Shown here piece after piece: positions 12,641 to 25,009 of a DNA stretch of 64,000 bases. A model generated the notes under the pieces. The model ran no database searches. It worked only from the letters and a program-made list of their open reading frames with translations, and had not been told where the DNA came from. The stretch spans positions 62,001 through 126,000 of the forward strand of contig JBBBDQ010001154.1 of assembly GCA_037127315.1 (NCBI GenBank). Reading direction: 5' to 3'. The DNA is from Ascarosepion bandense (Eukaryota; Mollusca; Cephalopoda; Sepiida; Sepiidae). Position 1 is the first letter of the stretch, and the number at the start of each line of letters is the position of its first letter. A program made the position numbers and the translations under genes.

Positions 12641-13667
12641 GCCTGAATTACAAATCTGGCATAGTGCAGTATGTTCATTTTTTTTCACTTTGGAAAAGCA
12701 TGAATCTATTTCTCTCTGCTCCAGCTAAGAATTAAAAAGGTAGACATAGCTTTCGAGCATTGGTTGTAACCAATCCAAAATAAGGACAAAGCAACAAGAA
12801 AATACTGCTTTCATGAGAAATCATAGCAATTTATGATTCATGATGAATCTGTAGAGTCATAAGCAAGACAATGTTTTTAAGAGACATGGTAATGTTGTTT
12901 TATCACCCAAGTGGCTAATTAACAGATCAAACAACCCTGTTGCATGACAAGTACAAAAAAAATAACACAGTTCCGAGATCCAATATGTTTCTCAAAGACA
13001 AATACCCATATTTTTCTTTCTAAATAAAGCAAAATTATCAGGAGATGGAAAACGAGGTCTAACCATAAAGGTAGATTTGTGGTAGTTCATGTCTACAATA
13101 GTGCCAATTATGCAAGACAAATAGGGAGGCTTCTCTAAGGAAATTTGATACCCCACCTCACTTCTACTTCTGTCCCTTTGCAAATAATGTCAGTCCTATT
13201 TTCCTTGACAAGACATTCATTCATGTCAAAACTTTGTGTAAGTTATCCTGTTGAACTCTATACAGATTTCAAAGCAGTGGCCAGTTTACCAGCAGAGAAC
13301 AAATAGCAAGAATTTAAACACACAAGTCCATTTATGGGCTTCAGTTGGGATGACTAACTCACTGTGATTATTTAGAGACTTGTAACTTTATAAAAATATT
13401 TTAGCTATAGAAGCTGAAGGCATTAATGTAAAAGCATTAAAATAGATATTTCTCCCTCTTTATAAAGCAAAAATACTGAAAATATGACACATTTGGAACT
13501 GTTGTTTTGTCCAAACCACAGAAGATTAAGATAATAATGTATATTGAATATTGAATCTATTTTCTATTAAAAGAAAATAAAAAAGAAACAGCTTATCAAG
13601 AAATGGCTCAAAGAAGTCATCATCTAAAATAAATCATTCCTTAGTAAAAGAATTTTTAATGCTATCA
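12641..13667. other. No gene seen
   Basis: Mixed-composition sequence without a convincing ORF, RNA gene or repeat end. The frame at 12992-13183 (63 codons, minus) has no known motif. Confidence 0.4.
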
Positions 13668-13912
13668 ATCAGTTAAGTGCCATACATAATACACTCTTTG
13701 GGCAATCATGTCCAGAAAGAGACATGACTGACTGGGCAGAAGGTAATCCCGCAGTAGGTTGTCATTGCTTTCTGTGGTAGACTGGTTGCCAGCCAAGGCT
13801 ATAGAATCCAATTTATCCTATTATTTAACCCATAACTGGAGGGAAGTGACAGAGTAATATCTTTCCCAAGGATATTTGTGCATAAGTAAATTCCTTGAAT
13901 TCACTTAGGTCT
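13668..13912 (-). mobile_element. tRNA-derived SINE (family A), 5'-truncated
   Basis: 3' end with hairpin remnant at 13710-13735 and body to about 13912. It lacks the tRNA head, and the 5' side is replaced by an A-run (13915-13928). Confidence 0.82.
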
Positions 13913-13979
13913 TAAAAAAAAAAAAAAATGAAACCATAAGAATGGTATTGTCTTTTGGTAGTTTGTCATCAAAACCACA

Positions 13980-13993
13980 GACAGACACACATA

Positions 13994-14026
<33 letters not shown>
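13980..14026. repeat. (CA)n microsatellite
   Basis: An imperfect then perfect CA/AC run between two SINE copies. Confidence 0.95.
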
Positions 14027-14029
<3 letters not shown>

Positions 14030-14094
14030 AAAAGAAACTGAAGAATTAATTTTGTTATAAGAACAAGAAAAGTAAATGTAATAAGTATACAGAA

Positions 14095-14398
14095 CGTGCG
14101 TTGTGGTAGAGTGGACATCAAATCGGAACGAGAAATCAGAGTGTCAAGTTCGATTTCCAGTTGAATTCTTTGCGTTCACTTACGCGCAAATACCCTTTTG
14201 GAAAGGTATTAATCTGTCTCTTCCCTCCAGTTATGGGTTAAATAACAGGACAGATTTGGTTCTATAGCCTTGGCTTGTAACCAATCTACCGCAGAAAGTA
14301 ATGGCAACCTACTGCAAGATAATTTTCTGCCCAGTCAGTCATGTCTTTCAAGACATGATCACCCAAAGTGTGTATCACATATGGCACTTAACTGACTG
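14095..14398 (+). mobile_element. tRNA-derived SINE (family A), full length
   Basis: Head GTGCGTTGTGGTAGAGTGG, box B-like AAGTTCGATTTCC, body, and a 3' hairpin shortened by two bases (CATGTCTTTCAAGACATG). Ends GGCACTTAACTGACTGA. Confidence 0.88.
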
Positions 14399-14817
14399 AA
14401 TAAGTACACATCTTTGGGTCCTACTATGTCAGAAATTCTTGCCTTAATTACTGACCATTGAGAATTCGTGAGAATTAGTGCCTTCCTTTCGTAAAATCCT
14501 TAGCAATGCATTAACATCATACATTTAACAGCCTTATTCTTTCAGTAATGCTGGTCCTAATTCTTCATTTTCAATGATGATCCTTTTTCAGTATGATTTT
14601 ACAAAATTCCAAAACTGGCCCAAATCAAGGTTTATTATTATCATCAATTCTTTTTCCTGTTTACATTTTTTGGATTGTTATCTTTGTCTTTATTGTCATA
14701 TTCATGATGTTTTGGTCATGGTACAATTTGGCCTTCATCAGATGATATACATTGGAATTTTGAACCAAAAACCCTTATTCTAGTTCCACATGTCATGCCG
14801 TTTCTGGTTATCTCAGT

Positions 14818-14970
14818 TTTCAGCTAAGTGAAATAAATAAAAGGCTCAATTTGAAATTCTAACATATCACCTGAAGAAGGCCAGATCATACAATACCTGA
14901 AACGTTTTTAATATAACAACAAAGATGAGGCCAACAGTCTGAATAATGTAAATAGTGTAAAGAGTTACAA
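14818..14970 (+). repeat. Dispersed repeat, family E 3' module
   Basis: Contains AAAAGGCTCAATTTGAAATTC, CCTGAAGAAGGCCAGATCA, ACCTGAAACG and CAGTCTGAATAATGTAAATAG. The same phrases in the same order, diverged, occur at 25215-25350 and 47560-47640. There they follow tRNA-like heads, so this may be the tail of a SINE. Confidence 0.6.
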
Positions 14971-15673
14971 TACCTTATCTCAAAAGGTATAGACAATTCT
15001 TGTCCTGTTGCCAGAAATATTTAGTTTTTTTCGTGATGAAACAAAATTTAATCACAGACTAGATGAGTCATAGTGAAATCAGAAGTCAGTAAATATAAAG
15101 AAAAGGTGATGCTCATCTTTTTGGGGGTCAAATTCAGTTGGTGTTAAAATAAATGTATGACTAGTATTAGTATTTGCAGTGCTGCAATATATGGCATCAT
15201 TTGAGAGAATAAAAGTTTTAAAATATTTGTGCTAAATATATTCTATCCCTGGTATTATGGCTTGTATGAACTATTAGAATATCATATGTATGGTTTTCAT
15301 TGATATATTTAGAGACGTGGATTCTATTGATTTAAAGCCATTTCATTCAGAATAGTCAACATATGATGGTTATAATAAATGAAAGATTCTTTGCAGTCCC
15401 AGTTAGAATATTTTCTATAAAATCAATAAGGTTACATTTTCTTAAGTTTTTTTTTCTTTTAGGCTGGTAGATGAAAGAAATACTGTTTAAAATAAAACAG
15501 AGCATCTAATCAAATATGGGAACCTGCTAGAAATAAAAATTAAAATCTATTCTATAGAAATGACTGTTTATATTTTTGAGCCAAAACTAAGCAGATATAC
15601 CTTTTGCGAAATCTGAATGAGTGTTTTAAAGGCAAATATAAACTTGCTTCATTGCAAAGCTATTTTTTTAAAA

Positions 15674-15800
15674 TCGTTTCACCACAGGCAAGGCAATAGA
15701 GCCACTAAGATGCAAGGGGTTACCGAGGTTACTGAATTAGAGAATATGAGAAAAACTACTATAAAAGAGAGAAGAAAATAAAAGAACAAGACATAAGACC
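15674..15800 (-). mobile_element. LINE 3' terminus (jockey/CR1-like)
   Basis: Reverse complement reads the family's terminal block (TCTTAGTGGCTCTATTGCC, then GTGGTGAAACGATTTTAAA). A SINE-A begins just 3' of it, at 15811. Confidence 0.6.
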
Positions 15801-15810
15801 ATGTAATACA

Positions 15811-15954
15811 TGGAAGTGCATTGTGGTGCAGTGGATATCGACTTGTAACAACAAACCAAGGTGCTGAGTTCGTTTTCCATTTGAATTCCTTGCATTCACT
15901 TACACACAAATACGCTTGGGGAAAGGTATTAATCTGTCTCTTCCTTCCAGTTAC
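15811..15954 (+). mobile_element. tRNA-derived SINE (family A), cut off at tandem array
   Basis: Has the head and first half of the body down to AATCTGTCTCTTCCTTCCAG, then stops exactly where the 32-bp tandem array starts. The 3' half and hairpin are missing. Confidence 0.85.
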
Positions 15955-16249
15955 TGCATTTCAGTAAGTGTATCTTTTAACACGACTGCATTTCAGTAAG
16001 TGTATCTTTTAACACGACTGCATTTCAGTAAGTGTATCTTTTAACACGACTGCATTTCAGTAAGTGTATCTTTTAACACGACTGCATTTCAGTAAGTGTA
16101 TCTTTTAACACGACTGCATTTCAGTAAGTGTATCTTTTAACACGACTGCATTTCAGTAAGTGTATCTTTTAACACGACTGCATTTCAGTAAGTGTATCTT
16201 TTAACACGACTGCATTTCAGTAAGTGTATCTTTTAACACGACTGCATTT
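15955..16249. repeat. 32-bp tandem array, nine identical units plus a partial
   Basis: The unit begins TGCATTTCAGTAAGTGTATC and ends with TTTTAACACGAC. Unit starts are at 15955, 15987, 16019 and every 32 bp to 16211, with a partial tenth unit at 16243. The units are identical by eye, implying recent expansion or homogenisation. It is flanked by a truncated SINE on the left and a Penelope-like relic on the right. There are no unique spacers, so it is not a CRISPR. Confidence 0.97.
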
Positions 16250-16655
16250 TAACAATAACATCACAGATCGCACCAAACGCAAGAAGAAAAAAAAAGTGCA
16301 TTTTAACAAAAAGATACACTTACTGAACACAAAGCAAAAAACAACAATGCATGAATTAAAAAAAATATTACACTCTCTAAAAAATACACTGATACCTAAC
16401 CAGAAAGAATACATGCTTCAACTACTACAAAAAATTGAACAATTTCTAACCAGGATGAGATGGAAAGCATTATTCTTTTTAAATAAACATGCCAGAATGA
16501 GAAACGAAAGATATGTGAGTAATTTCAATTTTAAAATAAATTATCCTTCTTTGATTAAGGAATTGATTAATTTTGAAAAAGACATGATTTCTATATTAGA
16601 CAATATAAAATTTTTAAAAAAATCTAAAACAAATTCCAGAAATTACTAAATACCG

Positions 16656-16687
<32 letters not shown>

Positions 16688-18485
16688 CACAAAACATACT
16701 TATTAAAAGGAAATAAATCCAGCAATACATACCAAATAAACCCAAGAGCATACGAAAAAAAAAAAAAAAAAAGATAGAGGAATTAACTAAATCTTACAAA
16801 AAAGCCCTAGATTCATACATTGAAAACATCAATAAAGAGGCTAAAATCATCACAGACAAATTAAATTGAAGCAATGAAATACAAATTTTAACTGCCAAAC
16901 AAGCTTTCATTACAGTGAAAGACCACAAGGATGACTTTACCAACAATCCATCATACAGACTCATTAATCCAACACAGAGAGAAGTGGGCAAAATAAGCCA
17001 TCAAATATTAAAAGATATTTGTGACTTGCTAAGAACAGCCACTCAAGCAAAGCAGTGGAAGAACACAAGTGATTCCATTTCCTGGTTAAAAAAAATTAAA
17101 TGCAAAAGTAAATACACGTTCATCAAATATGATATAAAAACTTTTACCCATTAATTTTTAAGAAAGGCTTACTGGAAGGGTTTAATTTTGCTAAAATGTA
17201 CATAAATATACCATCTGAGCATAATGACACAATATTACATTGCCGAAAATCTATACTTTTCCACAAAGGTATAGCATGGATCAAGAAATCCAACAACGGA
17301 GCATTTGATGTACCACAAGGATCGTATGATGGAGCAGAAATTTCAGAATTGATGGAAATATACATTTTAAACAAAATCAACAAAATAATCTTTATTGACA
17401 ACCACGAATTATATAGAGATGACGGATTAATGATAGCACCAGACAACAAAAGAGAAAATGATAAAATAAGGAAAGAGTTTTTAAATTATTCAAAAAAACT
17501 AGATTTTGATATAATAGTACATACAAATAATAAAGTGGTACAATATTTAGATGTAGAACTTAATTTACAACCTGGAAATATCTCGCCATACATGAAAACA
17601 AACACTAAGTAACCATACATAAATACAAAATCCAATCATCCAAAAAGTATAATTAAATACATTTACAAGGGAATAGAACACAGACTATCTAATAATTCAA
17701 ACAAATCAATATTTAATGAAACAAAAAATATCTATGAGGATGCACTAAGAAAATATGGCCATAAAAACATTTTACAATATAATTCTCAACCAAACAGACA
17801 CATCAAAAACGATAACAGAAAACGAAACATTATCTGGTTCAATCCACCATTTAATTTAGAAGTAAAAACCAAAATAGAACAAATATTTTTTAAACTAATA
17901 GACACTTTCCAAAAGAATCAGAACTAAAAATTTTCAACAGAAACACAATCAAACTAAGCTATAGTTGCACTAATAATTTAGTTTCATAAAAAAACAAAAT
18001 GCCATAAACTTAAATAGCATTGTACAAAACAAAACCACTAACAAAGAATGCAACTGCAGGGACGAAAATAAATGTCCACTTCAAGGACTATGCAACACAA
18101 AAGAAATCATTTACAAGGCAAAAGGTACATGACCCAAATAGCCAAAATAAAATATATTTGGGCTCAACTAAAGACTAAAACCAGGTGGTTTAATCACAGG
18201 TCTACATTCAAAATAGAAAAATTTAAAAAAAAAAACTGTACAAAATTGGCTAGCCACTTGTGGAAAGTAAAATCAAAATATGGAAAAGACCCAGACATAA
18301 CGTGGAGCATTGTAAAAACGGCCAAGCCTTACAACGGTGGAAAAATATGTTGACTGTGCCAAGAAGAAAAGTTAGAAATTACCCTATTCCCAAAAAAAAT
18401 GAACTGTTGAATGAAAGAATGGAAATTATGACTAAATGCGTCCACACTAAGAAATACCTCTCAGGTTCATACAACCACGAATAAA
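16243..18485 (+). pseudogene. Penelope-like element: RT plus GIY-YIG-type endonuclease, decayed
   Basis: Relic of a reverse-transcriptase ORF spread over several frames. An N-terminal helical Lys-rich segment lies at 16349-16649. The block ending RLINP follows (about 16920-16970), then KYDIKTF (17127-17149). FDVPQGSYDGAE (17298-17342) and the catalytic-type block YRDDG (17412-17426) come next, then VVQYLDVELNLQPG. Downstream, CNCR (18049-18060) and CPL mark a Cys-containing linker, followed by IIYKA, which resembles the start of a GIY-YIG endonuclease, and a C-terminal block with LCQEEK. Two A-runs (about 16660-16687 and 16755-16773), a TGA at about 16867 and several further frameshifts and stops break it. 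RT-then-endonuclease order matches canonical Penelope-like elements, but the clade is unresolved. Confidence 0.75.
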
Positions 18486-18700
18486 AACGCCATAATACAT
18501 TTTAATTTAAAAATTGCGCGTTCAAAAGATACCCTGCCACGTGAGCGTTCAAATAAAACTCTGTTACAAGAGCGTTCTTCAGAAAAACAGTAAAATCAGT
18601 TAAAAAAAATAAAAAAATTGAAAGACACCACTTATGGTAGAAACCTAATTTGCATAATAGCTTGTTTAAAAATGGAAAATATATATGCAATTTGTTATAT
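18486..18700 (+). mobile_element. Likely 3' non-coding tail of the Penelope-like element
   Basis: Follows the endonuclease relic directly. The segment at 18630-18680 (CACCACTTATGG, TAGAAACCTAATTTGC, AATGGAA) recurs diverged at 60474-60530 (CACCATTCATGATGG, TAGAAACCTAGGTTGC, AAATGGAA), so it is mobile. Confidence 0.55.
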
Positions 18701-18896
18701 ATTATATGTGGTACTTATTTGAAAGTGCTCAATATCAGTGACATAACTAACATTCAGTTAGATAGGTGTGAGTTTGGGATCCTGGGTTTCATGCTTTTGT
18801 GATTGTCAGACAAACTGATTAACTTAAAAAAAAAAAAAAAAAAATAAAGGATATATGTAGGACTGCATATATTGGTGTATTTTTGTGGAAGTGGGA

Positions 18897-19128
18897 GGAA
18901 AATTGGGAAGTAAATTTGTCTTTGTGACATCTCTCATACAAATGCAGACATAGATACACACTTGTACACTCATTGACATATACAGAGACACACACACGCT
19001 TGCCCACTGGTGCTCACACAAACATAACTATATGTGAAGCCCTGTGAGTGAGCCCCGGTGGGCGAGTGCCTGCGTCAATGGGTGTACAAGTCTATGTTCG
19101 CGTTTGTATGAGAGATGTCACAACAAAT
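18897..19128. repeat. Imperfect inverted repeat (foldback), about 90-120-bp arms
   Basis: The left arm carries TGACATCTCTCATACAAA, ACTTGTACACTCATTGAC and TTGCCCACTGGTGCTCAC. The right arm carries their reverse complements in mirrored order (GTGAGCCCCGGTGGGCGA, GTCAATGGGTGTACAAGT, TTTGTATGAGAGATGTCA). The centre is near 19020-19045. A (TA)25 tract abuts the right arm. Confidence 0.75.
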
Positions 19129-19131
19129 TTT

Positions 19132-19132
<1 letters not shown>

Positions 19133-19185
<53 letters not shown>
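19133..19185. repeat. (TA)n microsatellite
   Basis: About 25 uninterrupted TA units. Confidence 0.98.
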
Positions 19186-19188
<3 letters not shown>

Positions 19189-19927
19189 ATTGATAGTTAT
19201 TGAACTTAGAAAACAAAGAACCTAGATTTTGGTTCTGATGAATATCAAAAATTAGATACTTATCTAATTGTGTAACAAATACATATTTACACACAAGAAC
19301 AAAATCTAAAAAGTACAAATCTGTTGCTGTGATCAGTTATGTATAATTTTAATTTACTAAGTGGAGATTGGCACAAGGATACAATAATGGAACACCTCAG
19401 AACCGTTTTTACCAGAACTTGTGACTTTGTCCATGAAACCAGCTTGTTCTTTATTATTGAGAAAGTCTGGCACAAGTATATAGCATCTACCAAGGATTAA
19501 ACACAGCATGGTAATGGTATGCTAATGCAACTTCCTAATAATTACCCAATAATGAGGTACCCTGTGTATATTGTTTTAGATATCAAACAAGGAAATATAA
19601 GAGGTGTTGATGGATGGAATGCCTTCAAAATTAAAGAGAAAACTTTACTGGATGCTAAAAAGTGCTAGTTTACTTGTGATATTTGGAATAGGAAATGGTT
19701 GTTACCATCTCTTCTTCCTTTATCAACAACCAACTCCAAGTTGTTCAAAAAGGTTAAAGTTCAGGAATCTAGACTTCCTGAAGTTCAAGCCAACAACAAG
19801 ATAAGGTGGGGGGGGGGGGGAATCGAGAACAGAGGAAGGAGTATTACACACATACATAGAAAAAGAAAAAAAAGACTTAATGCATGTAGTTAACTATGTC
19901 TGGCATATTTTTTTTTCTTCTTTTAAT
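19186..19927. other. No gene seen
   Basis: A G11 run near 19807 and short open frames without motifs. Confidence 0.4.
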
Positions 19928-20240
19928 GATTTATGTCTTCAGGACATAGGCAATCATGGTCTCCACAGATTTTATTTTAAATCATCTGTGAATTGCAAAG
20001 AACACTTGGGAAAAACTATGAAATGATTCCCCGCTGTTATTTTTCCATGACTTTGAATTCAGAGGAGTTGTTTTTCTAGACTGGCTGTCACCCAAGACTA
20101 GAGAGCTCAGTCTACCCTGCTATTTTACCCAGAGCTAGAAGTGAGGAGAAGTAATGGATTCCTGCCTTTACCCAAGCCAGAATTTTAGCTTGACACTAAT
20201 TACTTTTTTCATGCTGATAACCATTATACTACCTTACATT
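19928..20240 (-). mobile_element. tRNA-derived SINE, family B
   Basis: Read on minus it starts with a tRNA-like GGTAGTATAATGGTTATCAG. The body is related to SINE-A (a CTAGAGAGCTCAGTCTACCC block, opposite strand) and it ends near GACATAAATCATT. A second copy with the same block order lies at 38515-38845. It is diverged from family A but shares the central body. Confidence 0.65.
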
Positions 20241-21313
20241 TCTTCCAACAAAAATAGAAGGTGTAGCACCAGGTCACAACAATAGGACATCCAATGAAAA
20301 TCAAACTCACCAGCAGTATTTCACAAGAGAAGTTTGCAAATCATTATACAGCTGCAGGCATATATGAACAAACAAGACAGTTACATGGCTTCCTAATATC
20401 CAAACATTTTTGTGGGTTCAAGTACAAAAGGGTGGCACATTTAAGTGAATAGGATTCTAATAATGACCACGGACAGCACTTTGGTGTAGAAAAAAATCTA
20501 TCTTGATATTGTTCAATTATTATTGTTCTATTAGAAAATAAATATCAAGGGAAACAAAAGTTATAGACATTATTAATCAATGAATTGTGGATCTAAGGAT
20601 CAACTACAATGAACAGGCTTGATTTTATATATGTCTATATATCATTTCAGCAGGTTCATTCAGATGCATCTGTGTAAAGTTTTAGTGTTGGTCAATTATC
20701 AATAGAACAAAAAGAAAAAGATAAGTGGTAATCTGGAGGTGCAAGAATCAGGTAAGTACAAAAGATGTAAGACATCCCAATCAAGCTGTACCAATTTCTA
20801 TCAAGTTTGTCAAGATGTGAGGTCTGACGTTGCACTGATGCAAGAGTACACTGAGCCAATTAGCTTTTCATTGATTATCAACTTTAACGAGTCCAACTAG
20901 GAACAGTATTTTTGAAATCAACAACTGATTTTGCAGAAGGAGCTTGTAATAAATAATGCACTTTCAGTCTTCTAGATCAAAATTTCTACTTTCTAACAAA
21001 CCACTTATAAACAGTACTCTCAGCTATGACACCATTTCCATAAATGGCACATATCTATTTTGCTGTTTTTACAGGATTTTTCCTTTCTGTAAATAAAAGA
21101 ACATTAAATGATGAAAATACACCGCTTTACTTTTTTCATGCATCTATTTTTCACTTTTCATGTAAAAGCATTCAAAATTTACCTCCACACGAATCATATA
21201 GAAAGACAAAAAAATGTCGCCTTTCAGAAAATGTAAATATCAAATTCCAGTTCTATATGAATGTATTTAAATATCACATATTGAAAAATGCTAGAAATTT
21301 TTGTTCCACACAT

Positions 21314-21347
<34 letters not shown>

Positions 21348-22356
21348 GTAAAATATTGCTGTGTAACTCAGAATTATAACACCAACTCTATATAGAGGCC
21401 ATGAATCAAATTCAACAGTGTCTGCCAATTCTAGTTGCAAAACAAAGTATTTTTCTGTGTCAATATTAGCTCTTTTCAGAACTTTTCCTCCACCGCTGAT
21501 TGAACCATTAACCGCTTAACTTAATTTTTCCCCAGTGTGTACACTTAAGCCAAAGAAAGAGCAGCTGTAAATATTAAAGAGTCTGGAATGTAATTACAAC
21601 ATTTAATACCATGGTTATACTGCATACCAAACTGTCTATTTAGTCTCCCACTTAACCCAATTTGTAGGTTAAACACTCAAAACCTGTACTCGGTTTATTA
21701 TTAATGGCAATCTTGTAATAATAGCTTCTTTTGAGAATTTATTAAGTATCAGTTGAATTGTTTTATTCATGGCTTTACTGATTACTATCATTAAGAAAGC
21801 CAACATGGTTAACACAAGACTGGTATAAGGAGAATTGTGGTTTTCAAGACTTGGTCAAGTTGTTTCCTTCTTCCACTTATAGTAAGAAATTAAGTTACTC
21901 TTAAAAATAACAAGTGATGACTTTAAAAAAATCTGGTAGCAAATTTACATAAATTCCAACATCTTTGGACACTTCAATCAAGTATTTAATCAATAACATT
22001 AAATCTAAATAAAGCAAAAGTTTAGATTTTATTAATAAATCAGATGCATCAAAAAAATGTAATAAGTGTGTTGTAATTGTAAAACCATTATTAGTTAATG
22101 GCTAAAGAAGCATATTTTATTTAAAAAGCACAAAGAAAATAATGTAAGAAACAAAAGGTTTTCCAACATCAATTCCTTTCTATATTTTTAACAAACCTTG
22201 TGCAAAACCATTTAATTAAAGCACTACTTGAAATCAAAGGACAACAGGTTTTAAAGTTGTCAGATGTAATACGACTTATCAGAGACAGAGGTTATAAAAA
22301 AAAATGGAGTCAGTGAAAAGTCCATTGAACACTTCTTGAAAATTTTAATTCTAGTT

Positions 22357-22388
<32 letters not shown>

Positions 22389-23000
22389 TTTTAATAGGTG
22401 ACTAAGTTGTAATTTTATATAATAAATAAAAAGAAACTGACAAATGATATTTAAATATATACTGTTAGTGTTAACTAAGAAAATGATCCAAAATATAGGA
22501 TAAAAAAGATCTTTAACCAAGCTTGTATAAATGAAAAATACATGGTATACACACAATTATTAAAAGTATAACTAAGCCACAATCAAATTTTGCTCTTCAC
22601 ATCCATATAAGTAATGCATTGGTTGTCTTATATCTAATCCAATCCCAGTGGAACAATGTTGCCAACATTTATGTTTATTATTAAACATACAAAGTAAGTA
22701 ACTCCCAAGAGAGTAGACTGGAGAGGCACACTGGAGAAAAAGAGTTCAATGCCAAAATAGCAGAGCATTTATGCTATATCATTATCATTTGGGATATAGC
22801 TGGCTAATTGCCGAGATCAAGATGGTAAAATGATAGTAGTTAGTGCATTCATAATATCCACACACCAACTAAATCCTTTCTGCAGGGAAAAATACTGATA
22901 TGACTAAAGATCAAACAGTTGAGAAAAAAAAAAAATAATCACCACTATTCGAAAGGGGATAGGAAACAAACATCAGAATGAATTTATTTACAAGTGTGTT
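20241..23000. other. AT-rich stretch, no gene seen
   Basis: Holds (TA)n at 21315-21341 and (CA)n at 22360-22388. A good donor-like sequence (ATCAGGTAAGTAC at about 20750) stands alone with no supporting ORF. Open frames are short or microsatellite-derived. Confidence 0.45.
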
Positions 23001-23004
23001 TAAT

Positions 23005-24182
23005 GAGCCACATAACAAAACTCATCATACCAATGCTGATGAACAGAGCATGCTGTAGAATTAGCCCAGAGATGAGACAAGAACAGTGTAACTTTGATAA
23101 AGATACCGGAACAAGGAATGCAATATTCATGCACAGAATGCTCTCTGAAGTAACAATAAAAATGCAGAAGCACCTCTATCTGTACTTTATAGGCTACGCA
23201 AAGGCATCTGACAAAGTACACCACAAAGACTTGATAGATATGCTCAACAACCTCAACATTTTTGGAAAAGACGTTAGGATAATCAAGAATATATATTGGC
23301 AGTAAACCGCTTGTGTATGGATAGGAAGTGAACTCAGCAGGTATGCAAAAATAGAAAGGGGCATAAGACAAGGATGTGTTTTCTCACCAGATCTGTGCAG
23401 TGAAGCAATTATGAGAGAAATAAAAGCCTTGCCGGAATTCATCATTGGCGACCACAATCTTAACAATATCAGATACTGATAGCAGACATGGAAAGGAAAA
23501 TGCAGGACCTCCTTCAGAAGGTAGCAAGATAAGGCAAGAAGAAAGGACTAAGCATAAACTTCAAGAAAACTGAATGTCTGGTCATCAGCAAAAAGAACAC
23601 CCCAAAATGCCAACTACAAATTGGAGAAACTAAAACAAAACAAGTAAAAAAAATTCAAATACCTGACAGAAGATGGAAAGTGTGACATGGAGATCCAAAG
23701 ATGCATTTCAGAAGCTAATCAGAGTACTGTAAGACAGGAAAATCTCATTAGAAACAAGAAAGAGAGTGCTATGAGATGTTTGTCCTTCTGTATGAAAGTG
23801 AGTATTGGACGATATCATCAAGGATGAGGAAAAGGCTTAAGGTGGCAGAAATGTGGTTTTACAGAAGGATGCCGAGGATACCATGGACAGAGCACGTGTG
23901 CAACAAGAAGGATGCAAACGAGAAGAAAACTCATTTTTAATATCAGGAAGAGACAAATGAGGTTCCTGTGACACATAATGAGGAAGGAGGGCCTGGAGAA
24001 TTTAATACTCACAGGTTGGATAGTGGGAAGGAGAGAAAGGGGAAAGCAGCGAGAGATTATTTGTTAGGTCTAAGCAAATGGATGGCGGAGCAGGGTTTGG
24101 AAGAGATACCAAGAGAAAAAATATTGAGAGCCAAGTGGAAGTTCATGATCGCTTACATCCTGAAAGAACATGGCACATGAAG
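23005..24182 (+). pseudogene. RTE-type LINE RT relic, second large copy
   Basis: Same family as 1-1194 but more decayed. It shows MNRACCRISPE, the block ending TRNAIFM, a diverged FIGYAKASDKV (the second catalytic-region Asp kept, one Asp context changed) and a TAA at about 23304 after [18 protein letters not shown] follows in another frame, and the YADD block is lost at 23470-23480. MWFYRRMPRIPWTEH (23850-23900), LRFLxHIMRKEGLENL and a GLSKWMAEQGLEEI block come next. Near 24165 it ends with CTGAAAGAACATGGCACATG, the family 3' end. It is collinear with the first copy and runs to the natural 3' terminus. Confidence 0.87.
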
Positions 24183-24191
24183 TATACACAC

Positions 24192-24219
24192 ACTGTGTGT
24201 GTGTGTGTGTGTGTGTGTT
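24192..24219. repeat. (GT)n microsatellite at LINE 3' end
   Basis: A GT run that starts about 10 bp past the LINE terminus. Confidence 0.9.
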
Positions 24220-24220
24220 T

Positions 24221-25009
24221 GAGTGAGAAAGAGAAAAGCTGTAAACCTGGAGCTGCCATTGTATTCAATGAAATATTACTTAAGAAAAGTGGGTTGTTAC
24301 ACACCTTTTAATGTGAGATTCTTGTAAAGAAATGCAAAAATGTCATTGTAAATACCTAAAAATCTCTTAACATGTTGAATTGAAAAATTACTAGTCAAAA
24401 GAATCAAACCTATTTGAAGTCTTTACCTTAGAATTGTGAAATTCAAGTTGAACCTTTTATACAAAAACAATGTGGGAACTTAACTATAGAATACAAATAT
24501 TTCTTTAAGAGACTGAAAAAAAAAAAAGTTTGCTAAAAGTACAAATTTTAGTCTGAACATGTTTTTAAGTATTAAAAATATGACAGTATAAAAGCCTATA
24601 CAAAACCTTTATAAAATAAAATTATATAAAACCTTTACTGGATACGTTCTAGTTTAGCTGAAAAGTGTATATAAATTTGTAGGTAAATCCATTTTCAAAT
24701 GTTTATTCACTTCATTTTCAATAAAATTGAAAATAAGCAAGGCAGCTGTAAAGCTAATTAAAATGTACAAATAATGCCAAAATTTTCTTTAAATCTTTTG
24801 GGCATACAACTCATTTATATTAAGAATTAGATGAAACTTTATGGCTTGGACATTTCAATGTCTATTTTCACCGAAAAATAAAAACAACTGTATAAATATA
24901 CCTGAAATGTAAATACAATATGGGAGCCACTGATAAAAAAGACAAATGACGGTAACTCTTCAACCGCAGTAGTAGTAGTATTAGTTGCTGCTTAATCAGT
25001 AGCCATGGT
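24221..25009. other. AT-rich stretch, no gene seen
   Basis: No motif, RNA gene or repeat terminus recognised. Confidence 0.45.

Noticed and set aside
14869..14912. Possible functional hammerhead (CTGAAGA ... CCTGAAAC)
   Set aside because: Stem II would be 3 bp and no stem III plus UH site follows. Kept only as a weak hint in the family E finding.
15955..16249. Regular 32-bp repeats suggesting a CRISPR array
   Set aside because: Units are head to tail with no spacers, in eukaryotic repeat-rich DNA, without cas genes.
20241..20460. Another tRNA-SINE head near 20380-20450
   Set aside because: Only a loose box B resemblance; no box A and no matching copy.
20738..20762. Strong splice-donor-like ATCAGGTAAGTAC
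   Set aside because: No open frame of useful length or acceptor upstream. Single donor matches are expected by chance in 64 kb.
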